From contig NZ_CP053073.1 of NCBI RefSeq assembly GCF_013003985.1, forward strand, positions 3,844,001 to 3,908,000: DNA of 64,000 nt, read 5' to 3'. Of the stretch, positions 10,265 to 18,382 are shown piece after piece. Source of the DNA: Usitatibacter palustris (GTDB taxonomy: Bacteria > Pseudomonadota > Gammaproteobacteria > Burkholderiales > Usitatibacteraceae). A model generated the notes under the pieces. That model did not search any database and was not told the DNA's origin. It was given only the letters and a program-made list of their open reading frames with translations. Positions within the stretch are counted from its first letter, which is position 1, and every line of letters begins with the position of its first letter. The position numbers and the translations under genes are program-made.

Positions 10265-10679
10265 GCGACTCCGGTTCGTTGAGATAGCTTTGCAGGATCA
10301 CGGCGGCAGCCAGTGCGTCGATGTCGGTTTTCCCGCGAATGCGCGCGTGCGTATCGCGCATCTGTTCCTCCGCCTCGGCCGAGGAGAGCGTCTCGTCGAC
10401 GAACACCACCGGCAGCGAGAATCGGCCCGCGAGGCGCCGGGCGAATTTTTCCACGAGCTTCGCGACCGCGTGCTCGCCGCCATCGGGATGGCGGGGACGC
10501 CCGACGACGAACCCGGTCGGGTGCCACTCGCTCACGACTTTCTCGATGAGCGCGAAGCGCGCGTCGGTGGCTTCCGCGACGATGCCCATCAGGGGGTGTG
10601 CGATACCGGTTTCGGTCTCGCCGACTGCAACGCCAATACGCTTTTCGCCGAAGTCGAAGCCGAGGAGGGTCCCGGCCAT
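10245..10679 (-). CDS. ruvX: Holliday junction resolvase-like YqgF/RuvX
   Basis: 144 residues with an RNase H-like fold: FDFGEKRIGVAVG at the N terminus carries the first catalytic Asp, VVGRP the middle strand, VDETLSSAEA the Glu region, and DIDALAAAVILQSYL the C-terminal Asp. YqgF is implicated in pre-16S rRNA 5' maturation and was first proposed as a resolvase. The start at MAGTLLG overlaps the algH stop by one base (TGATG); the end overlaps pyrR by 20 bases. Confidence 0.92.
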   Translation of the reverse strand: MAGTLLGFDFGEKRIGVAVGETETGIAHPLMGIVAEATDARFALIEKVVSEWHPTGFVVGRPRHPDGGEHAVAKLVEKFARRLAGRFSLPVVFVDETLSSAEAEEQMRDTHARIRGKTDIDALAAAVILQSYLNEPESHEPLAS

Positions 10680-11236
10680 CACGCGTGTCCTGCCTCCTCG
10701 GACAGGAAGGCGGGATTCACGCCAAGGGCACGCATCGCGGTGTCGTAGCGTCCCTCGGGAGGCACGCTGAAGATGAGGTCGACGTCGGTCTCGACCGTGA
10801 GCCAGCCATTGCGCTTGATCTCGTCCTCGAGCTGTCCGGGCGCCCAGCCCGCGTAGCCGAGGGCCACCAATTGGTCGCGCGGACCGCGGCCCTTGGCCAT
10901 GGCTTCGAGGATGTCGCGGGAAGTGGTGAGGCCCATCTCGCCCACGGGGAGCGTGGACTTCCAACTGCCCAGGGGTCGGTGGAGGACGAAGCCGTGGTCG
11001 AACTGGACCGGGCCGCCGTAGAAGACGGGCTGGTCGGCAAGCGGGGAATCGTCGAGGGGAATCTCCACCTGGCGGAAGAGGGTGCCGAGCGTCACGTCGA
11101 TCGGCCGGTTCACCACGATCCCGAGCGCGCCGCGCTCGTTGTGCTCGCAGATGAAGGTGAGAGTCCGGGAAAAATTCGGGTCTGCCATGGCAGGCATGGC
11201 GATGAGGAACTGGCGAGTGAGGTTGACCGTTTCCAT
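10679..11236 (-). CDS. algH: AlgH/YqgE family protein (DUF179)
   Basis: 185 residues. Typical features are [37 protein letters not shown] near the N terminus, written here as family-typical segments [11 protein letters not shown] and [11 protein letters not shown], followed by VNRP and PVFYGGPV. AlgH was named as an alginate regulator in Pseudomonas; its biochemical role remains unclear. It is the first gene of the ruvX-pyrR-pyrB-pyrC' run, an order conserved in pseudomonads and betaproteobacteria. An A/T-rich -10-like TAAAAT lies about 15 bases upstream, so the leader would be very short. Confidence 0.92.
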   Translation of the reverse strand: METVNLTRQFLIAMPAMADPNFSRTLTFICEHNERGALGIVVNRPIDVTLGTLFRQVEIPLDDSPLADQPVFYGGPVQFDHGFVLHRPLGSWKSTLPVGEMGLTTSRDILEAMAKGRGPRDQLVALGYAGWAPGQLEDEIKRNGWLTVETDVDLIFSVPPEGRYDTAMRALGVNPAFLSEEAGHA

Positions 11237-11251
11237 CTGCTGCCCGCCGCT

Positions 11252-11257
11252 ATTTTA
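11252..11257 (-). promoter_or_regulatory. Possible -10 element upstream of algH
   Basis: TAAAAT on the minus strand, 16 bases before the algH start, in an otherwise GC-rich 80-base gap. The hexamer 17 bases upstream (TGTGGG) is a poor -35. It would give a very short leader without a clear Shine-Dalgarno, so this is only a candidate. Confidence 0.3.
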
Positions 11258-11287
11258 GCCTTTCCACCCCCTTCCCCACAAATCGGA

Positions 11288-11306
11288 GCCGCGCGGCGGG
11301 CGCGGC
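11288..11306 (-). terminator. GC hairpin after the secreted-protein gene
   Basis: Perfect 7-bp stem (GCCGCGC / GCGCGGC) around a 5-base loop, 11 bases beyond the stop of the 11317 gene. On the minus strand it is followed only by a weak T-containing stretch (CGATTTGTGG), so it is a moderate intrinsic terminator candidate separating this gene from algH. Confidence 0.5.
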
Positions 11307-11316
11307 CCCGTCGTGG

Positions 11317-12096
11317 CTACTGCCGGACGGCGCCGAAACGCCCGACGCCCAGGCCATCGCGGCCGGTGTCGCTGATCGTGCCGGTCACGCCGCCATCGGT
11401 GAATTCCAGGCGCGTGATCCCGAAACTGCCCGTGTCGCCGTTGGCGCATTCGTACTGCCCGGAGAAGGACCCGTAGCGGCCCTCTTGCTTGTACGGGCCG
11501 CGGTAGTTGCACGTGCCCTTCACGTCGCTGGTCACGCGCATGAGGCCCTCGCCGTTCTCGACGTACATCAGGAACTCCGCGTCGTAGTACATCGTGCCGT
11601 AGGGCGGCCCGCCGGGCTGCGAATAGCGCAGGCGGAAGTTGCCCGCGTAGTTGGCCGCCGCGATCGGGATCTCCCACGTGAGCCGCGTGAACGTCTTCTG
11701 CACGGAGATGTTGTTCACCTCGTAGTCGACCTTGATCGTGGCGAGCTCCGTGGGGCTCACGTAGAGCGTGCCGACCGCGATCGTCTCGGACTTCGACGCG
11801 TCCCACGGCCCGGAGAAAGCCGAGCCCCGGGTGCGATAGAGCGTGCCGCGGAACTGCGGGAGGCCGCCCGCGCTGTATGCATAGGCTCGCGCGTCGGGCG
11901 CGACCAGCCAGAGTGGCTCGCCATTGGCGCCGTAGACGAAGAGGGTGACAAACGCGGTTTCACCCTGCTGCACGATCTGTGCGCCGGTGCCCGATTCCTG
12001 GGCGTTCCACCACAGGTCGGTGAAATTGGCGGCCCGCGAATCGAGCGCGCCGGCCAGCAGCAAGCCTGCCAGCAGGCAGCGGATATGGGTACTCAT
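11317..12096 (-). CDS. Secreted protein of unknown function, DLWWN-type
   Basis: 259 residues. A signal peptide (about 1-22, ending DSRA) precedes a module beginning NFTDLWWNAQESGTG, followed by a TLFVYGANGEPLWLV segment. This DLWWN...ESG...VYGxxGxPxW pattern recurs in many secreted proteins of beta- and gammaproteobacteria, but I know no function for it. Two cysteine-bearing segments (GTCNYRGPY and GQYECANGD) in the C-terminal half could form a disulfide. No catalytic motif is seen. It has its own upstream region with a large hairpin and probably its own promoter, so it may be monocistronic. Confidence 0.7.
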   Translation of the reverse strand: MSTHIRCLLAGLLLAGALDSRAANFTDLWWNAQESGTGAQIVQQGETAFVTLFVYGANGEPLWLVAPDARAYAYSAGGLPQFRGTLYRTRGSAFSGPWDASKSETIAVGTLYVSPTELATIKVDYEVNNISVQKTFTRLTWEIPIAAANYAGNFRLRYSQPGGPPYGTMYYDAEFLMYVENGEGLMRVTSDVKGTCNYRGPYKQEGRYGSFSGQYECANGDTGSFGITRLEFTDGGVTGTISDTGRDGLGVGRFGAVRQ

Positions 12097-12160
12097 GGAA
12101 CCTCTCCCCTTCGGAAAAAACGGAAGGTTAAGAGGTTAGCCGCCATGCGGCCAGCTTACT

Positions 12161-12172
12161 GCGACGAAATGC
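12161..12172 (-). repeat. Shared 12-mer, copy 1 (upstream of the secreted-protein gene)
   Basis: The minus-strand 12-mer GCATTTCGTCGC occurs 65 bases before the 12096 start. An identical copy in the same orientation lies 95 bases before the S9 peptidase start. A shorter match (CATTTCGTC) is present at 12185-12193, in the hairpin loop. It could be a shared operator or a promoter element; function is inferred only. Confidence 0.45.
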
Positions 12173-12203
12173 GCCGGCGGGTGGACGAAATGTACCCGCC
12201 GGC
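12173..12203 (-). terminator. Large hairpin after the S9 peptidase gene
   Basis: Perfect 10-bp inverted repeat (GCCGGCGGGT / ACCCGCCGGC) with an 11-base loop, 10 bases beyond the S9 stop. No T tract follows, so termination would be weak or Rho-assisted; it could equally be a regulatory structure for the gene downstream. Confidence 0.5.
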
Positions 12204-12212
12204 AACTTTCGG

Positions 12213-14087
12213 TCAGGTTCCGACGTGCTTCTTCAGGAACTTCTCCATCGCCTCGTAGAACTCGAAGCGGTTTTCCTCGTTGCGGAAGCCGTGCCCCTCG
12301 TTGTCCTTCACGAGGTACTCGACTTCGACGCCACGCTTCTTCATGGCCGCGACCATCTGGTCGCTCTCGTCCTTGTTGACGCGCGGATCCTTGGCACCCT
12401 GCGCGATGAAGAGCGGCGTCTTGATCTTGTCCGCATGCAGCGCGGGCGAGGCCGAGGTGAGCAGCGCCTTGTCCTTCTCCGGGTGCCCCACCATCTCGTG
12501 GAACATGTCGAGGTAAGGCTTCCAGTACGGCGGAATGGTGTTGAGGAACGTGAAGAGGTTCGACACGCCCACGTAGTCGACCGCGGCCGCATACAGGTCC
12601 GGCGTGAAGGTGATGCCCGCGAGCGTCGTGTAGCCGCCGTAGCTGCCGCCGTAGATCGCGATGCGCTTGGGATCGGCGATGCCTTCCTTGATGAGCCACT
12701 GCACGCCGTCGGTCACGTCGTCCTGCATCGTCTTGCCCCACTGCTTGAACGAGGCCTCCCAGAACTTGCGCCCGTAGCCCGTCGAGCCGCGGAAGTTCAT
12801 CTGGAAGACCGCGTAGCCGCGGTTGGCGAGGAACTGCACCTCGGGGTTGAAGCCCCAGTTGTCGCGATACCACGGACCACCGTGCGGATTCACGACGACG
12901 GGCAGGTTCTTCGCAGCCACGCCTTTCGGGAGCGTCAGGTAGCCGTGGATCGTGAGGCCGTCGCGCGACTTGTACTGGATGGGCTTCATGTCGGCGAGCT
13001 GGGATTCCACGAGCCACGGGGACACGTCGGCGATCTGCGTCATCGCCTTGGTCTTCGTGTCGTACAGGTAGCGCTTGCCGCGCGTCTTGTCGTTCACGCC
13101 GCCGACGATGAAGACGTCCTCGTTCTTGTTCCACGAGGCGATCGCCACTTCGTAGCCGGGGAGCTTCGCCTGGACGTCCCTGAAGAGGGCTTCGACTTCC
13201 TTGTCGAAGAAGTGGTAGTCCGACTTCCACGTGACGTAGCGCGAGGCCGTGAGCACTTTGCGCTTGCGCGAGTACGACACGCTCGAGACATCCACGTCCT
13301 GGCGCTCGTAGATGACTTCTTCCTTCGCCGTGGCGGGGTCGAAGATCACCACGGCGGCCTTGTCGCGGCCACGGTTCGAGATGGCGTAGAGCTTCTTGTT
13401 GTCGAAGGTGAAGAACTCGGGGTTCACGTTTTCCCGGAAGTTCGTCGTGAGCACCGTCTTGAAGGGCTGGTCCTCGGCTTCGCGATAGAGGAGGCTCGTG
13501 TTCACGCCGTCGGTGGTCGTCGCGACGCGCACCTTGCCGTCGTGGTCGGTGAGCCAGCCCACGATGTTGCCCGGGTTCTCGGCGACCATCTTCGAATCGC
13601 CCGTCGCGATGTTGACGCGGTAGACGTCGAACACCTTCGCGTCGCGCTTGTTGTGCGAGATGAGCATGTCGGTCGGGTGGTCCTTCAGGTCGTCGACGAT
13701 GCCCGCGCGCACCTTCTCGAAGGGCGTGAGGTCCTTGAGGCCCTCGCCGTTGCGGTCGACCGACACGATGTGGAAGTTCTCGTCGCCGCCGAAGTCCTTG
13801 GCGTAGATCAGGCGATCGTTGCCCTTCCAGGCGAAGCCGGCGATGTCGCGCGCCGTTTCCGAGGTGATGCGCTTGGCTTCGCCGCCCTTCACGGGGCGCA
13901 CGAAAATGTTGAGGCGGCGCTCGTAGGGCGCCCGGTAGGCGATCCACTGGCCGTCGGGCGACAGCGAGTGGGAGACCTCGGCGGGGTTCTTGAAGAAATC
14001 GCGCAGGGGAACGGGTGCGGCGGACGCGAAACCCGCGGGGATTCCCGCCAGGGTGACGGCCACGAGAAGGGCCTTCAGGAAACGCAT
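12213..14087 (-). CDS. S9 family prolyl-oligopeptidase-type serine peptidase (periplasmic)
   Basis: 624 residues. A signal peptide (about 1-23, ending in FASA) implies export. The N-terminal half is a beta-propeller-like region with SPDGQWIAYR-type repeats; the C-terminal half is an alpha/beta hydrolase with nucleophile GGSYGGYT (Ser near 481), Asp in GAKDPRVN (near 564) and His in GHGFRN (near 597). This is the acylaminoacyl-peptidase/dipeptidyl-peptidase branch, which cleaves short peptides. The start is supported by AAGGAG seven bases upstream. It stands alone between tonB and the secreted-protein gene, with hairpins on both sides. Confidence 0.9.
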   Translation of the reverse strand: MRFLKALLVAVTLAGIPAGFASAAPVPLRDFFKNPAEVSHSLSPDGQWIAYRAPYERRLNIFVRPVKGGEAKRITSETARDIAGFAWKGNDRLIYAKDFGGDENFHIVSVDRNGEGLKDLTPFEKVRAGIVDDLKDHPTDMLISHNKRDAKVFDVYRVNIATGDSKMVAENPGNIVGWLTDHDGKVRVATTTDGVNTSLLYREAEDQPFKTVLTTNFRENVNPEFFTFDNKKLYAISNRGRDKAAVVIFDPATAKEEVIYERQDVDVSSVSYSRKRKVLTASRYVTWKSDYHFFDKEVEALFRDVQAKLPGYEVAIASWNKNEDVFIVGGVNDKTRGKRYLYDTKTKAMTQIADVSPWLVESQLADMKPIQYKSRDGLTIHGYLTLPKGVAAKNLPVVVNPHGGPWYRDNWGFNPEVQFLANRGYAVFQMNFRGSTGYGRKFWEASFKQWGKTMQDDVTDGVQWLIKEGIADPKRIAIYGGSYGGYTTLAGITFTPDLYAAAVDYVGVSNLFTFLNTIPPYWKPYLDMFHEMVGHPEKDKALLTSASPALHADKIKTPLFIAQGAKDPRVNKDESDQMVAAMKKRGVEVEYLVKDNEGHGFRNEENRFEFYEAMEKFLKKHVGT

Positions 14088-14181
14088 GGAATGCTCCTTG
14101 GAATAGGGGTGTGCCAGGCCGGCCGGGGGGCCGGTGCATGAAACCATTCTGGCCCCGGGGCGGGGATTATGCTCCGGCCGG

Positions 14182-14193
14182 GCGACGAAATGC
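14182..14193 (-). repeat. Shared 12-mer, copy 2 (upstream of the S9 peptidase gene)
   Basis: Identical to the 12-mer at 12161-12172 and in the same orientation relative to the downstream gene. It lies in the 132-base gap between tonB and the S9 gene, which otherwise holds only GC-rich dyads such as CCGGCC-CCCC-GGCCGG. Confidence 0.45.
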
Positions 14194-14219
14194 AGGCCCC
14201 GCGGTGCGAACTGTAGGAA

Positions 14220-15125
14220 TCACTCCGTCGTCACTTGGTCGCCCCGCGCGAAGGTCCAGGTGCGCGTGATGTAGAGGATGTCCGTGTCGGCGCGGATGTT
14301 GTCGGGGAAGCGGTCGAAGGGGGCAGCGAGCCGCACGATCCGGATGGCGGCCTGGTCCAGGACCTTGTACCCCGACGAGCGTTCGATCGCGACGGATTCG
14401 ACGTCGCCGTTCGCCCTGATGCCCACGGTCAGCTGCAGCGCGCCATGGAGTTTCCGGTCGCGCGCCTCGCTCGGATAGTTGAGGTTGCCCACACGCTCGA
14501 TCTTCAGTCGCCAGTTGTCAACGTACTGCGCGAAGCGGTACTCCTCGGCGCGCGCCCCCACGAACTTCTTGCGCGGCCGCTCCTGGTAGGCCTGCATCTC
14601 GCGGCGGATCTGCGCCTCGAGGCGGGCGATCTCGAGGCTCTTCGCGACGAGCTCCTTCGCCTTGTCGTCGGCCTTCGCTTCGCCCGTGGCTTCCTGCGGC
14701 ACCTGTGCGGGCGACTTGAGCTGCGTCATCAGCTGCTTCGCCTCGCGCTCGAGCGTGCGCACGCGTTCCTCGGCAGCTTTCGGATCGTGGGTCGGTACCT
14801 TGTTGTCGAGCGCGGGAAAGGGCGTCTTCGCGCGCAGCTTCTCGTCGGTGTTCCCACCGCCGTCGAGATTGGCCTGCGCGAGTGCGTCGGCCTTCACGGG
14901 CTTGGTGGCCGAGCGGGAGTTCACGAGCACGACCTCGAGGAGGTTGTGGGGCGCCTCGGTCTTGCGCCAGTCGAGAACCTGGAAGCCGAAACCGACGATC
15001 ACGAAGACGTGCGCGGCAATGGATGCCACCACCGCCACCTGCATGGAGGCGACGAGGCCGAAGCGTTCCAGGAGGAAATCGGAGAACGAGACGACGGCGT
15101 CAGGTGGGGGTTGCCGCAACTGCAT
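14220..15125 (-). CDS. TonB-family energy transducer
   Basis: 301 residues. One N-terminal membrane segment (about 30-52, VAVVASIAAHVFVIVGFGFQ), a long charged and partly coiled periplasmic region (KAAEERVRTLEREAKQL), and a C-terminal TonB domain (about 200-290) with YPSEARDRKLHGALQLTVGI and VLDQAAIRIVRLAAPF. It should couple the proton-motive force to outer-membrane receptors, but no exbB/exbD or receptor lies in the window. The ATG chosen overlaps the RNase gene by 26 bases; an internal ATG about 27 residues on is possible. It is the last gene of the mpl-phzF-yqiA-rnb run. Confidence 0.85.
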   Translation of the reverse strand: MQLRQPPPDAVVSFSDFLLERFGLVASMQVAVVASIAAHVFVIVGFGFQVLDWRKTEAPHNLLEVVLVNSRSATKPVKADALAQANLDGGGNTDEKLRAKTPFPALDNKVPTHDPKAAEERVRTLEREAKQLMTQLKSPAQVPQEATGEAKADDKAKELVAKSLEIARLEAQIRREMQAYQERPRKKFVGARAEEYRFAQYVDNWRLKIERVGNLNYPSEARDRKLHGALQLTVGIRANGDVESVAIERSSGYKVLDQAAIRIVRLAAPFDRFPDNIRADTDILYITRTWTFARGDQVTTE

Positions 15126-16968
15126 GAGCCGAAATTGTACCTAGGTACCGGCAAAGTACCGAGGGGTCCCAGTAATCGGGTTCTCCGAACGCCACGCGAA
15201 CGCGCGTTCCCGGAACGGTGGCAGCGGGCAATCCCACGACGCGGCAGACGAGCGGAATGCCCTCGAGCCGCACCAATTCGTCGCGAATCACGGTGGCGTC
15301 TGCCTCCCCAAGGCTCTCCTGCGCGATGTAGCGCAGGCACCAGAAGCGCTCGAGCGTTCGCTGGTGCTCGGCATAGGCCTCATAGGTCGTTTCGAAATCG
15401 CGCGCCGCCAGCGAGAGTTCGTCCTTGGTGTACACCGGCTCGTCGCCGCGGAGCGACGCCACCAACTGCCGCTGGTTCGCGAGGTCGGCAAAGCGGCGCA
15501 GCGGCGAGCTCGACCACGCGTAATGGGAGACACCCAGCCACTCGTGAGCCGCGGGTTCGACCTCCATCCGCGTCTTGATGCCGCGCTGGTTGCGGTACAT
15601 CGCGACGTAACCGCGCTCCGCGAGCCATTTCCCCCACGTGGAATTCACGTGGATCATCAGCTCCGAGACCAGCAGGTCGATGGGTGTATCGCGCCGGCGT
15701 GGCTCGAGGGCGATGCGCTCGCCGGTGATGCGGAACGTGTAGTCGAGGCGCGCGTTCTTGTCGTCCGCGGCACCGCGCGCGGCGCGCAGCTTCATCGCGA
15801 AGCGCCAAAGGAGCAGCAGGTCCTCGCCGTGCTCGCCCTCGACACGACCGGCCGCGACCGCCGCGTCGTTGAGCCGCGTCTCGAGGTCGGAAATGCGCAG
15901 GTTGCTCGCGATCTGCACGCGTTCCAGCGCCGATTGCGATTCGATGATCTCCAGCGTTCCCGGATCGACCGTGAGGTAGAGGGTGGCGGCGGGAACGCGC
16001 CGGCCGGCCGCGAGCGTCGACTGCTCGACCGCGTTCTCGGGAAGCATCGTGATCTTCGCGCCGGGAAAGTACGCCGTGGACAACCGTTCGCGGGCGAGCG
16101 CCTCCAACGGGTGGTCGCGACCGAAGAAGAGTGAGGGCGCAGCGATGTGGATGCCGATGCGCACGCGATCGGCCGCGAGGCGCTGCACCGAGAACGCATC
16201 GTCGATCTCGGTCGTCTCGTGATCGTCGATGGAAAACGCTTCCGCCTGCGCCTCGGGCAGCTCACCGGGATCGGCCAGGGGCGGCATCATCGCGAATCCC
16301 GTGCCCTCGGGGAAGTATTCGAACTTGAAGCGCCGCAGGAGGAAATCCTCCGCGCCCTTCAGCGCACCCGCTTGGGCGAGAAGCTTCGGCGGTGCGAGGC
16401 CCGCGGCGGTGGCCGCCTGGTCGAGGGCGCGCCACTCGAGCGACATCTTGTCGGGCTTGAAGAGCAGCGTGTCGAGATTCGCCGCGACCTTCTCGGGCAC
16501 GCGGCCGGCGGCGAGGTCGGCCGCCCACTGGTCGACCTGCTCCTGCTGTCTCTTCTTCTTCTCGATGCCCGCGAGCGCGGCCTTCAGGTTCTCCTCGGCC
16601 GCGGCCTGGAAGCGACCCTTGCCGCGCTTGTAGAAGAACACGGGGCTCGATTGGAGCTTCAACGCGACCGCCGTCGCCTCGGTGGGCGAAGGCGCGTGAC
16701 CGAAATACTCGCGCGCGAGGTCGCCGAAACCGAACTCGTCAGGCCCGCACACCTCCCACAGGAATTGCGGGTCGATGTCCTCGGAAAGCTTCTGCGCCTC
16801 GGGCATCATCGCCACGAGCGACTGGCCGTCGAACCGAAGGAGGATGCTGGCCGCCTTCACTTTCGAGCGCTTGCCGTGCGCGGCTTCCACTTGAAAGGAC
16901 GCGCCCGCCTCGGAAAGGATCGTCCCGAGCCGGAAGGTACCGTCTTCGTCGAACAGGACTTGCTTCAC
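15100..16968 (-). CDS. RNB-domain exoribonuclease (RNase II/R family)
   Basis: 622 residues from a GTG start. An N-terminal region typical of the betaproteobacterial members (KQVLFDEDGTFRLGTI, GKRSKVKAASILLRFD) precedes the RNB catalytic domain with the metal-binding Asp cluster SIDDHETTEIDDAFSV at about residue 237-252, then GIHIAAPS and later YAWSSSPLRRFADL. It degrades RNA processively 3' to 5' in the cytoplasm. The GTG at 16968 is nested in the esterase stop (GTGA) and gives the family N terminus; an in-frame ATG at 16980 would add four residues. It is shorter than E. coli RNase R and lacks an obvious long Lys-rich tail. Confidence 0.88.
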   Translation of the reverse strand: MKQVLFDEDGTFRLGTILSEAGASFQVEAAHGKRSKVKAASILLRFDGQSLVAMMPEAQKLSEDIDPQFLWEVCGPDEFGFGDLAREYFGHAPSPTEATAVALKLQSSPVFFYKRGKGRFQAAAEENLKAALAGIEKKKRQQEQVDQWAADLAAGRVPEKVAANLDTLLFKPDKMSLEWRALDQAATAAGLAPPKLLAQAGALKGAEDFLLRRFKFEYFPEGTGFAMMPPLADPGELPEAQAEAFSIDDHETTEIDDAFSVQRLAADRVRIGIHIAAPSLFFGRDHPLEALARERLSTAYFPGAKITMLPENAVEQSTLAAGRRVPAATLYLTVDPGTLEIIESQSALERVQIASNLRISDLETRLNDAAVAAGRVEGEHGEDLLLLWRFAMKLRAARGAADDKNARLDYTFRITGERIALEPRRRDTPIDLLVSELMIHVNSTWGKWLAERGYVAMYRNQRGIKTRMEVEPAAHEWLGVSHYAWSSSPLRRFADLANQRQLVASLRGDEPVYTKDELSLAARDFETTYEAYAEHQRTLERFWCLRYIAQESLGEADATVIRDELVRLEGIPLVCRVVGLPAATVPGTRVRVAFGEPDYWDPSVLCRYLGTISAHAVAATPT

Positions 16969-17537
16969 GTGGTGGCCCATTCGACGAGGTCGGGAAGATG
17001 CTCCGGGAACGACGAGAGCGAGTGATCGCCCCCGCGAACGACGGTCTGGAAAGCGCCTGCGTAGTAGCGCGTGGCCTCGCGATAATCGAGAACCTCGTCG
17101 CCCGTCTCAACGACGAGCCAGTAGCGCTCCTCGCGCGAGATCACCTCGACGTCGAGCGCGTGGAGCTCGTCGATGTGTTCCTGCGTGAGCTCGAAGTGCT
17201 CGCCGGTGTACAGGTTGCGCTGCGGGCCGAGGAAGCGCGCGAAGTGCGCGTGCGGGTGGACCGCCGGATTGAGGAGCACGGCCTTGCAGTCGAGGCGCTC
17301 GGCGAGTGCGGTCGCGTAGAAGCCGCCCAGCGAACTGCCGACAAAGGTGAGGTCGGCGCTCGCACGCCCGGCGCACGCCTTCTCGATCTGGGCGGCGGCC
17401 TGGGCGGGACGATGCGTAAGTTCCGGGACGAGGTATTCGACGGTGGGCGCGTGGCTGCGGACGTAGTCGCCCAGCATCACCGCTTTCTTCGATTTCGGCG
17501 AGCTGATGAAGCCGTGCAGGTAGACGATCGTCTTCAA
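16965..17537 (-). CDS. YqiA-like esterase
   Basis: 190 residues, small alpha/beta hydrolase. The N terminus KTIVYLHGFISSPKS places the oxyanion-hole HGF early; the nucleophile is in FVGSSLGGFYA; GDEVLDY supplies the acid and GGDHSLSSF the His. This pattern and size match the YqiA/YcfP group of esterases. Start assigned to TTG at 17537, nested in the upstream stop (TTGA); no ATG lies near. It is flanked by phzF and the RNase gene with short overlaps, which suggests coupled translation in the mpl operon. Confidence 0.82.
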   Translation of the reverse strand: MKTIVYLHGFISSPKSKKAVMLGDYVRSHAPTVEYLVPELTHRPAQAAAQIEKACAGRASADLTFVGSSLGGFYATALAERLDCKAVLLNPAVHPHAHFARFLGPQRNLYTGEHFELTQEHIDELHALDVEVISREERYWLVVETGDEVLDYREATRYYAGAFQTVVRGGDHSLSSFPEHLPDLVEWATT

Positions 17538-18379
17538 AGGGCCAGCGTTCCGCGGGCGAGCGCGATCACGTCGCCTCCCACCGTGACTTCGCCGCCGCGC
17601 ACCGCGAGGTAGAGCGTCGAGGGACGATGGATCTCGTCGCCCTGCTGGACCTCGCGCACGAGGTCCACGCCGGGTTGCATTGCGCAGAACCATCCGCCGA
17701 GGTTGGCGCAGGCCGAACCGGTCGCGGGATCCTCGAGGATCGCGGCCCCGTTCGGAAAGAAGAAGCGCGCGGTGACGCTATCGCGCGCATCGCCGTTGTC
17801 GGCAAATACGTAGGCCATGCTCTGGCCGTCGACGCTCTTCAGGCGCCGGAACGCATCGGCCTGGGGTGCGGCGCGACGCACGGCGTCCGCGCTCGCCACC
17901 GGAACCGCGAGCTGCTCCTTGCCCGCGTTCACCCAGAGCGGCCGCTCGACGAGGTCGCCGCTCACGAGCCCGAGCATCTGCGCGAGCTCCGCGCGCGATT
18001 CCGAGACCTCGCGCCAGCTGGGCCGGTTGGCCTGCAGCGTCCAGCGATCACCTTTCGCGGCAACCGGGATCACGCCTGCCTTCATTTCCAGCGTGACGGC
18101 ATCGCCCGCAGAGAGCAGCTCGCGTACGACGTGCGCCGTGCCCAGCGTCGGATGACCGGCAAAGGGCATCTCGTATGACGGCGTGAAGATGCGCACGCGA
18201 GCCGTGGCCCGGTCCGAGGGCAGGATGAACGTCGTCTCCGACAGGTTCATCTGCCTTGCGAGCGCTTGCATGGCGGTTTCATCGAGGCCGCGGCCGTCTT
18301 CGAAGACGCACAACGGGTTGCCGGTGAGCGTGCCGCCGCGCGTGAAGACGTTGACGATGCGATATGAAAGTGTGGCCAT
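17534..18379 (-). CDS. PhzF-family isomerase
   Basis: 281 residues. Family landmarks: the catalytic Glu in NLSETTFI, GHPTLGTAHV, and DPATGSACANLGGWF near the C terminus. PhzF homologues adopt a diaminopimelate-epimerase-like fold; outside phenazine producers their substrate is usually unknown, and there are no other phz genes here. It starts 4 bases after the mpl stop and its stop is nested with the esterase start. Confidence 0.88.
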   Translation of the reverse strand: MATLSYRIVNVFTRGGTLTGNPLCVFEDGRGLDETAMQALARQMNLSETTFILPSDRATARVRIFTPSYEMPFAGHPTLGTAHVVRELLSAGDAVTLEMKAGVIPVAAKGDRWTLQANRPSWREVSESRAELAQMLGLVSGDLVERPLWVNAGKEQLAVPVASADAVRRAAPQADAFRRLKSVDGQSMAYVFADNGDARDSVTARFFFPNGAAILEDPATGSACANLGGWFCAMQPGVDLVREVQQGDEIHRPSTLYLAVRGGEVTVGGDVIALARGTLAL

Positions 18380-18382
18380 GGC

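Noticed and set aside
12225-14141. 638-codon plus-strand frame opposite the S9 peptidase
   Set aside because: Composition is skewed to Val, Glu, Arg, His and Leu, with no ribosome site; the peptidase triad is on the other strand.
17534-18379. Phenazine biosynthesis cluster
   Set aside because: A PhzF-like gene alone; no other phz genes nearby and the family is widespread without phenazines.
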